A DNA stretch of 17,944 nt from Bacillota bacterium (GTDB taxonomy: Bacteria; Bacillota; Clostridia; Oscillospirales; Oscillospiraceae): assembly GCA_029268085.1 (NCBI GenBank), contig JAJUHD010000030.1, positions 1 to 17,944 on the forward strand, given 5' to 3'. Positions 14,470 through 17,944 of this stretch are shown piece by piece. A model generated the notes under the pieces. It was given only the letters and a program-made list of their open reading frames with translations, did not search any database and was not told the origin of the DNA. The position numbers and the translations under genes were made by a program. Every line of letters begins with the position of its first letter. Positions within the stretch are counted from its first letter, which is position 1.

Positions 14470-14486
14470 AACAGTTGCCTACCTGT
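14470..14486. promoter_or_regulatory. Second shared motif upstream of dctP
   Basis: AACAGTTGCCTACCTGT matches 16 of 17 bases of the motif at 15528-15544 before the dehydratase gene. Here it abuts the TTGTATAACA operator, downstream of the dctP start point. It is a weak palindrome (ACAG-N8-CTGT), possibly a second regulator site. Confidence 0.55.
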
Positions 14487-14524
14487 TATACAAGCATACT
14501 AGCATATATTTGCCACGCATGCAA
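14484..14524 (-). promoter_or_regulatory. dctP promoter with GntR-type operator at the start point
   Basis: Minus strand: TTGCAT (14519-14524), 17 bases, TAGTAT (14496-14501), then GC and TTGTATAACA (14484-14493). The 18 bases TAGTATGCTTGTATAACA are identical to those before the dehydratase gene. TTGTATAACA fits the FadR/FCD-type operator pattern TnGTnnnACnA. Its place over the start point predicts repression lifted by an inducer. Confidence 0.72.
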
Positions 14525-14672
14525 TACTTTTTAAATTTTCATATACTTTTATAAATCCCGCGTAATATTTTTGTCTAATTTGCTTTAATGCTGAGTTAAT
14601 AATGAAAATTTTAAAATATTTGCCTTGCTATTTTAAGAATTAGCTGTTAAATTACTGTTTGAATGTGTATAC

Positions 14673-14683
14673 TTGTTATACAT
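14673..14683. promoter_or_regulatory. Operator-like site upstream of the GntR gene
   Basis: TTGTTATACAT (11 bases) matches the TnGTnnnACnA pattern of the dctP and dehydratase operators. It ends 11 bases before the GTG start and overlaps a possible -10 TATACT (14668-14673), suggesting autoregulation. Confidence 0.6.
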
Positions 14684-14694
14684 AAAGGGATAAG

Positions 14695-15405
14695 GTGATT
14701 AAGTTGGCAAAATTGGTAAGAAACAGTCTAACGGATCAGATTTTTGATTATATGCGGCAGAAGATTCTGTCCGGCGAATGGAAGCCGAACGAGAAAATCC
14801 CGTCCGAAAACGAGCTTTCAGAGAGGCTCGGAGTCAGCCGGATGTCGCTTCGGGCCGCAATTCAGCGTTCAAACGCTCTGGGACTGACGGAAACCCGTGT
14901 GGGCGACGGAACATATGTGGTTGACTTCAGTATGCGCGGTTTTTTCAAAAGTCTGTACGATTTTAACATACTGCAGCAGGATTTTCAGCAGATGAACGAA
15001 TTCAGAATGATCATCCAGATCGGAAGCGTGCGTCTTGCCCTGATGCGCGGCGACGACCTCAGCGAGGAAATCGCCGAGCTTGAAAACATATACAACGAGA
15101 TGTCCGCCAGCCTGAACAACAAGGACTATGAAAGCTTTCACGACGCTGATTACCGCTTCCATGAGTATATCAGCCTTATGTCCAGAAACGAATACATCAA
15201 GTATTTATACGACGCCATATCGTCCATCTGGTTTGAGGTCACCAAGTCAAACTCGATGAAAAGCATCGAGCGCAACAAAAGCGAAAAAATGGTGCTTCAG
15301 TTCCATAAATCCATACTTGAGGGCCTCAAGGAAAGAAACATCGATAAATGTGTCGAGGCCGAAATGGAATCGCTCAGAAGAAGCGCAACTTATTATAAGA
15401 AATGA
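14695..15405 (+). CDS. GntR-family regulator, FCD (FadR) subfamily
   Basis: About 236 residues. The N-terminal winged helix (about 8-78) has TDQIFDYMRQKILSGEWKPNEKIPSENELSERLGVSRMSLRAAI, typical of GntR. The all-helical FCD effector domain (about 90-230) has D-x3-H in FHDADYRFHEYI and a His in QFHKSILEGL. The usual final metal-ligand His of the M-x2-H motif appears replaced (AEMESLRR), so metal or ligand binding may differ from the standard four-ligand site. Start is uncertain: GTG at 14695 (AAAGGGA 4 bases upstream) or TTG at 14704 (AAGG 8 bases upstream, giving MAKLVRNSL). Divergent from dctPQM and upstream of the dehydratase, with related operators at all three, so it probably represses this regulon. 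Confidence 0.93.
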   Translation: MIKLAKLVRNSLTDQIFDYMRQKILSGEWKPNEKIPSENELSERLGVSRMSLRAAIQRSNALGLTETRVGDGTYVVDFSMRGFFKSLYDFNILQQDFQQMNEFRMIIQIGSVRLALMRGDDLSEEIAELENIYNEMSASLNNKDYESFHDADYRFHEYISLMSRNEYIKYLYDAISSIWFEVTKSNSMKSIERNKSEKMVLQFHKSILEGLKERNIDKCVEAEMESLRRSATYYKK

Positions 15406-15412
15406 CGTAAGG

Positions 15413-15454
15413 CCCCGGTATTTGTATTTTGTACAAATACCGGGGGCGTTTTTT
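15413..15454 (+). terminator. Intrinsic terminator of the GntR gene
   Basis: Perfect 14-bp stem CCCCGGTATTTGTA/TACAAATACCGGGG, loop TTTTG, then GCG and six T residues. It separates the regulator from the dehydratase transcript. Confidence 0.92.
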
Positions 15455-15469
15455 GTTATAATGATATGC

Positions 15470-15511
15470 TTGACGCGCACATCTGCGCCGTGGTAGTATG
15501 CTTGTATAACA
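15470..15511 (+). promoter_or_regulatory. Dehydratase promoter and GntR-type operator
   Basis: TTGACG (15470-15475, 5 of 6), 18 bases, TAGTAT (15494-15499), GC, TTGTATAACA (15502-15511). The last 18 bases equal those at the dctP promoter in the same orientation to transcription, so both are likely bound by the same repressor at the transcription start. Confidence 0.75.
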
Positions 15512-15527
15512 ACCTTACAAATGGGTA

Positions 15528-15544
15528 AACAGTTGCCTGCCTGT
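15528..15544. promoter_or_regulatory. Second shared motif upstream of the dehydratase
   Basis: AACAGTTGCCTGCCTGT, 16 of 17 bases identical to 14470-14486. Relative to transcription it is inverted compared with the dctP copy and 16 bases away from the TTGTATAACA site instead of adjacent. Confidence 0.55.
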
Positions 15545-15588
15545 ATATCCAAGAGCTGAAAAGCTCGGAATGAAAGGCGTGTTAGACC

Positions 15589-16779
15589 TTGAAAATAACA
15601 AGCGTTGATGTTTTTGAATGCAAACCGAATGTAATGGGCATGGTCGTCTGCGTGAGGATCAATACCGACGAGGGCATTTCAGGCTTTGGAGAAGTCGGTC
15701 TTTCTTACGGAAAGGCGCACCACGCCGCCGTGGGAATAGCAAGGGATTTTTCTGAGCTCATAATCGGCATGGATCCTCAGAATATAGAGGCCATATGGGA
15801 GCATATTTTCCGCACGACCTTCTGGGGAATGGGCGGAGGGACCGTTATAAACGCCGGCATGAGCGCCATAGATACGGCGCTTTGGGACATAAAGGGCAAG
15901 GCCCTCAACAAGCCGGTGTATCAGCTTCTCGGCGGCAAGACAAATCACAAAATCAGGGCGTACGCAAGCCAGCTCCAGTTCGATTGGGACGATGAGCACA
16001 GGTTCCTCACAGAGCCTGAACAGTATGCCGAGGCGACACGGAAGGCGATGGCCGACGGCTACTCCGCAATAAAAGTGGATCCCATCGGTGTAACGTCCGA
16101 AGGCAAATGGGCGCGTGAAGCCACTAACCCGAACTGGAAAATGCGCGGCAAGCTCTCAAACGAAATGCTGAAGACAGCGTACAACCGCACAGCCGCAATG
16201 CGCGAAGCGGGCGGCGAGGATATGGACATAATCATCGAGCTCCATTCCTATACGGATACGATAACCGCAATACAGCTCGGCAAGGTGCTTGAGCCTCTTA
16301 ATATATATTATTACGAGGAGCCGGTGCATCCCCTGAACGTCGAATCCATGCTTGAAATCCACAAGGCCCTGAACATTCCCATCGCTACCGGGGAGCGTAT
16401 TTATACGCGCTGGGGCTTCAGGGAATTCCTCGAAAAAAGGGCCGTGCAGGTGATCCAGCCCGACCTTTGCATCACGGGCGGCATAACCGAAACGAAAAAG
16501 ATCTGCGACATGGCGAACATTTATGACGGAGCCGTCCAGCTTCATATATGCGGAGGTCCCATAGCTACGGCGGCTTCCCTGCATGTAGAAGCGGTCCTTC
16601 CAAACTTCCTTATACACGAGGTTCACGAAGGCGCCATAAAAATGGCTATGCGAGAACTCGGCAAGTACGATTACATGCCGGACAAAAACGGCAATTATAC
16701 GGTCCCGGAGCTTCCCGGCATAGGGCAGGAGCTTTCCGAAAAAGCGATGGCCGAGGCGACTGTCTATACAATCAAATAA
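15589..16779 (+). CDS. Mandelate racemase/galactonate dehydratase-like enolase-superfamily enzyme
   Basis: 396 residues, cytosolic. Capping domain (about 1-115) with the 20s loop (VMGMVV) and 50s region, then a TIM barrel. Visible active-site positions: K162 and D164 (AIKVDP, strand 2), E217 and H219 (IIIELHS, strand 3), EEP (243-245, strand 4), GER with E269 (strand 5), QPD (290-292, strand 6) and H319 (LHICGGP, strand 7). Acid-base residues at strand 3 (His) and strand 7 (His-Asp) follow the sugar-acid dehydratase pattern, with Glu where Asp is usual for the first Mg2+ ligand. It likely removes water from a sugar acid to give a 2-keto-3-deoxy acid; the substrate is unknown. The start is TTG with AAAGG 11 bases upstream. 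Shares an operator with the TRAP operon. Confidence 0.9.
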   Translation: MKITSVDVFECKPNVMGMVVCVRINTDEGISGFGEVGLSYGKAHHAAVGIARDFSELIIGMDPQNIEAIWEHIFRTTFWGMGGGTVINAGMSAIDTALWDIKGKALNKPVYQLLGGKTNHKIRAYASQLQFDWDDEHRFLTEPEQYAEATRKAMADGYSAIKVDPIGVTSEGKWAREATNPNWKMRGKLSNEMLKTAYNRTAAMREAGGEDMDIIIELHSYTDTITAIQLGKVLEPLNIYYYEEPVHPLNVESMLEIHKALNIPIATGERIYTRWGFREFLEKRAVQVIQPDLCITGGITETKKICDMANIYDGAVQLHICGGPIATAASLHVEAVLPNFLIHEVHEGAIKMAMRELGKYDYMPDKNGNYTVPELPGIGQELSEKAMAEATVYTIK

Positions 16780-16807
16780 CCCGCCTCCATATTCGGCGGA
16801 AATAAAG

Positions 16808-16835
16808 GCCGGGTGTGCTTTTCAGCGCACCCGGC
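16808..16835 (+). terminator. Intercistronic hairpin between dehydratase and DUF169 genes
   Basis: GCCGGGTGTGC/GCGCACCCGGC, 11 bp with one G-U, loop of 6, without a U-run, in the 76-base gap. Likely a partial terminator or mRNA-processing stem that sets lower expression of the DUF169 gene. Confidence 0.6.
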
Positions 16836-16855
16836 TGTCAATAAGGAGAAAATTT

Positions 16856-17629
16856 ATGCTGAGCGAAAAAGCGAAGGAGCTTTTCAGAAAGCTCGAGATG
16901 GAATTCCCCGCTGTGGCGCTGAAATATCACGCGGTTAAGCCCGAAGGCGTCTCCGCATACGAAGGTGAAAAGCTGGCGTACTGCCAGTATGTCAAATATG
17001 CGCAGTCCAGCGGAAAAAGCTTTTATATAACAAAAGAAAACGACGCCTGCTACGGAAAGATGCCTCTAGGCATGATTCCGATGCCTCCGGTAACAGCCTC
17101 CGGTCAGGCCGGTTATGATTTTGAAATATACCGCTCCCCCATAGCCTGCCAGCAGCTTTACCAGAAGCTGCCCGTGCTCGTCCCCGGAACGGTAAACTAC
17201 GTTCAGTTTGCGACCGTAGAAAACTGCGATTTCGATCCCGACCTTATAGTGTGCGTAGCCGGCTTCCCGCAGGCGGATATAATTATGCGAGCCACAAGCT
17301 ATATTTCCGGCGATTTGTGGGAATCCAGGTCTTCGCCTGTCATAAGCTGCGCCTGGATGTACGCCTACCCGATAATATCCGGCAAGGTCAATCACATTAC
17401 CACCGGCTTCTACCACGGTCTTAAAAGGCGCGGGGCATATCCGGCGGGGCTGAGGATGATCGCGATACCATACCAGAAGATAGACGAGGTCGTAACCGCG
17501 CTTGCTCAAATGCCGTGGACGCCCATCGCATTCAGAAACGACGAGGAAAGCAGGGCGGAGCTTAATCGAAGAATGGCCCGCTGGCAGGAGATGGCGGCTG
17601 AGCTTGGCTGTGAGGTGGATCTCCGCTGA
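16856..17629 (+). CDS. DUF169 family protein
   Basis: 257 residues with no signal peptide or membrane segment. The pattern FPAVALKYH (17-25), AYCQYVKYA (41-49), CYGKMPLG (65-72), the central PDLIVCVAGFPQADIIMRATSY (128-149), ISCAWMYAYP (163-172) and the C-terminal GLRMIAIPYQKIDEVVTAL fit my knowledge of DUF169, a family without established function in bacteria and archaea. Cys43, Cys65 and Cys165 fall at positions usually conserved and could bind a metal or cofactor; that is inference. AAGGAG lies 7 bases before the ATG. It follows the dehydratase at 76 bases and probably shares its transcript, so it may handle the product or be an accessory of the sugar-acid route. Confidence 0.85.
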   Translation: MLSEKAKELFRKLEMEFPAVALKYHAVKPEGVSAYEGEKLAYCQYVKYAQSSGKSFYITKENDACYGKMPLGMIPMPPVTASGQAGYDFEIYRSPIACQQLYQKLPVLVPGTVNYVQFATVENCDFDPDLIVCVAGFPQADIIMRATSYISGDLWESRSSPVISCAWMYAYPIISGKVNHITTGFYHGLKRRGAYPAGLRMIAIPYQKIDEVVTALAQMPWTPIAFRNDEESRAELNRRMARWQEMAAELGCEVDLR

Positions 17630-17660
17630 GCCGGCCGCATATAGGCTGAGCCGGCCTTTT
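17625..17660 (+). terminator. Duplicated GCTGAGCCGGCC and weak terminator after DUF169
   Basis: The 12-mer GCTGAGCCGGCC occurs at 17625-17636 (including the TGA stop codon) and again at 17645-17656. The two GCCGGC cores can pair as a 6-bp stem followed by CTTTT. A weak terminator created by a short tandem duplication is a reasonable reading. Confidence 0.4.
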
Positions 17661-17688
17661 CGGAGCTGACCGCAACCGCGCTTTTATG

Positions 17689-17723
17689 AAAAAACGGCGG
17701 GAGCCGGACCGTTCCGGCTCCCG
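17689..17723 (-). terminator. Intrinsic terminator of the DtxR-family gene
   Basis: Minus strand: 10-bp stem CGGGAGCCGG/CCGGCTCCCG (17698-17723), loop of 6, then CCG and TTTTTT (17689-17694). It lies 22 bases past the stop codon of the partial gene. Confidence 0.85.
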
Positions 17724-17745
17724 AAAAGCGCTTGGGCGTCTGGAC

Positions 17746-17944
17746 TCATTTTCCGTCCATGTATCTGCGAATAGCGTCGAAGCTCTGGTCGCTAAGGTCG
17801 TGCTCTATCTTGCAGGCGTCCTCGCGGGCAACCTCCCTGTCAACCCCGAGCGAAACCAGAACGTCGGTAAGCACCTTGTGCCTCTCATACATGCGCGAAG
17901 CTATCTCCATTCCGGTCTCCGTGAGCTCGATATGGCTGTCTGAA
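17746..17944 (-). CDS. DtxR/MntR-family metalloregulator, C-terminal part only
   Basis: The last 65 codons of a gene cut by the window edge; the stop is TGA at 17746-17748. The visible peptide runs ELTETGMEIASRMYERHKVL, then a LVSLGVDREVAREDACKIEH stretch and ends AIRRYMDGK. It is the metal-binding and dimerisation domain of the DtxR/IdeR/MntR family: ERH supplies one His ligand and CKIEH supplies Cys, Glu and His in the order of DtxR Cys102-Glu105-His106. A Cys at that place favours the DtxR/IdeR (iron) type over B. subtilis-type MntR, which has Glu, but metal choice cannot be settled from this fragment. The plus-strand ORF over the same bases is its shadow. Confidence 0.88.
   Translation of the reverse strand, partial: SDSHIELTETGMEIASRMYERHKVLTDVLVSLGVDREVAREDACKIEHDLSDQSFDAIRRYMDGK

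Noticed and set aside
17686..17943. Plus-strand 85-residue ORF at the right edge
   Set aside because: It is the antisense of the DtxR-family C-terminal domain and of its terminator.

Overview
The window reads as chromosomal DNA of an anaerobic, low-to-mid GC Firmicute of the class Clostridia, probably an Oscillospiraceae-like or related uncultured lineage. This rests on strong AGGAGG-type ribosome binding sites, sigma-A promoters, an SLH-anchored surface protein, DUF6076 and DUF169 family proteins, and a clostridial-type pfkA. It is an inference; there is no rRNA or other taxonomic marker. No tRNA, rRNA, CRISPR array, transposase or phage gene was seen.

Left part (1-5700). pfkA (minus) lies divergent to a two-domain MoaF-like protein (plus). 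This is followed by a large secreted protein with a phosphodiester glycosidase (NAGPA-type) domain, Ig-like and carbohydrate-binding-like regions, and three C-terminal SLH repeats. Copies of a roughly 195-bp hairpin-rich repeat bound this part on both sides.

Middle part (5700-10800). A MarR regulator (minus) has a consensus promoter (TTGACA-17-TATAAT) embedded in two long operator palindromes. An AT-rich gene desert of about 450 bp follows, then a solitary DUF6076 zinc-ribbon protein, then a LysR regulator followed by an SLC13-type permease. A T-N11-A LysR box and a terminator-like hairpin sit in the permease leader.

Right part (10800-17630). This looks like one catabolic regulon for an unidentified organic or sugar acid. 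A TRAP transporter (dctP-dctQ-dctM, minus) is divergent from a GntR/FCD regulator (plus), followed by an enolase-superfamily dehydratase and a DUF169 protein. The dctP and dehydratase promoters share an identical 18-base block (-10 plus TTGTATAACA operator), a related site lies just upstream of the regulator gene, and a second shared 17-base motif is present. TRAP uptake, dehydration and DUF169 are therefore probably co-controlled by the GntR protein. The window ends inside a DtxR-family metalloregulator (minus, partial).

The most unusual structure is the repeat. There are three copies at 1-234 (minus orientation), 5413-5674 and 10781-11028, always at gene 3' ends. Each carries TGTC...GACA-type terminal inverted repeats, an internal bidirectional terminator with paired base changes between copies, and flanking hairpins whose sequence is specific to each copy. 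It looks like a non-autonomous mobile 'terminator' element or a structured RNA, with no coding content.
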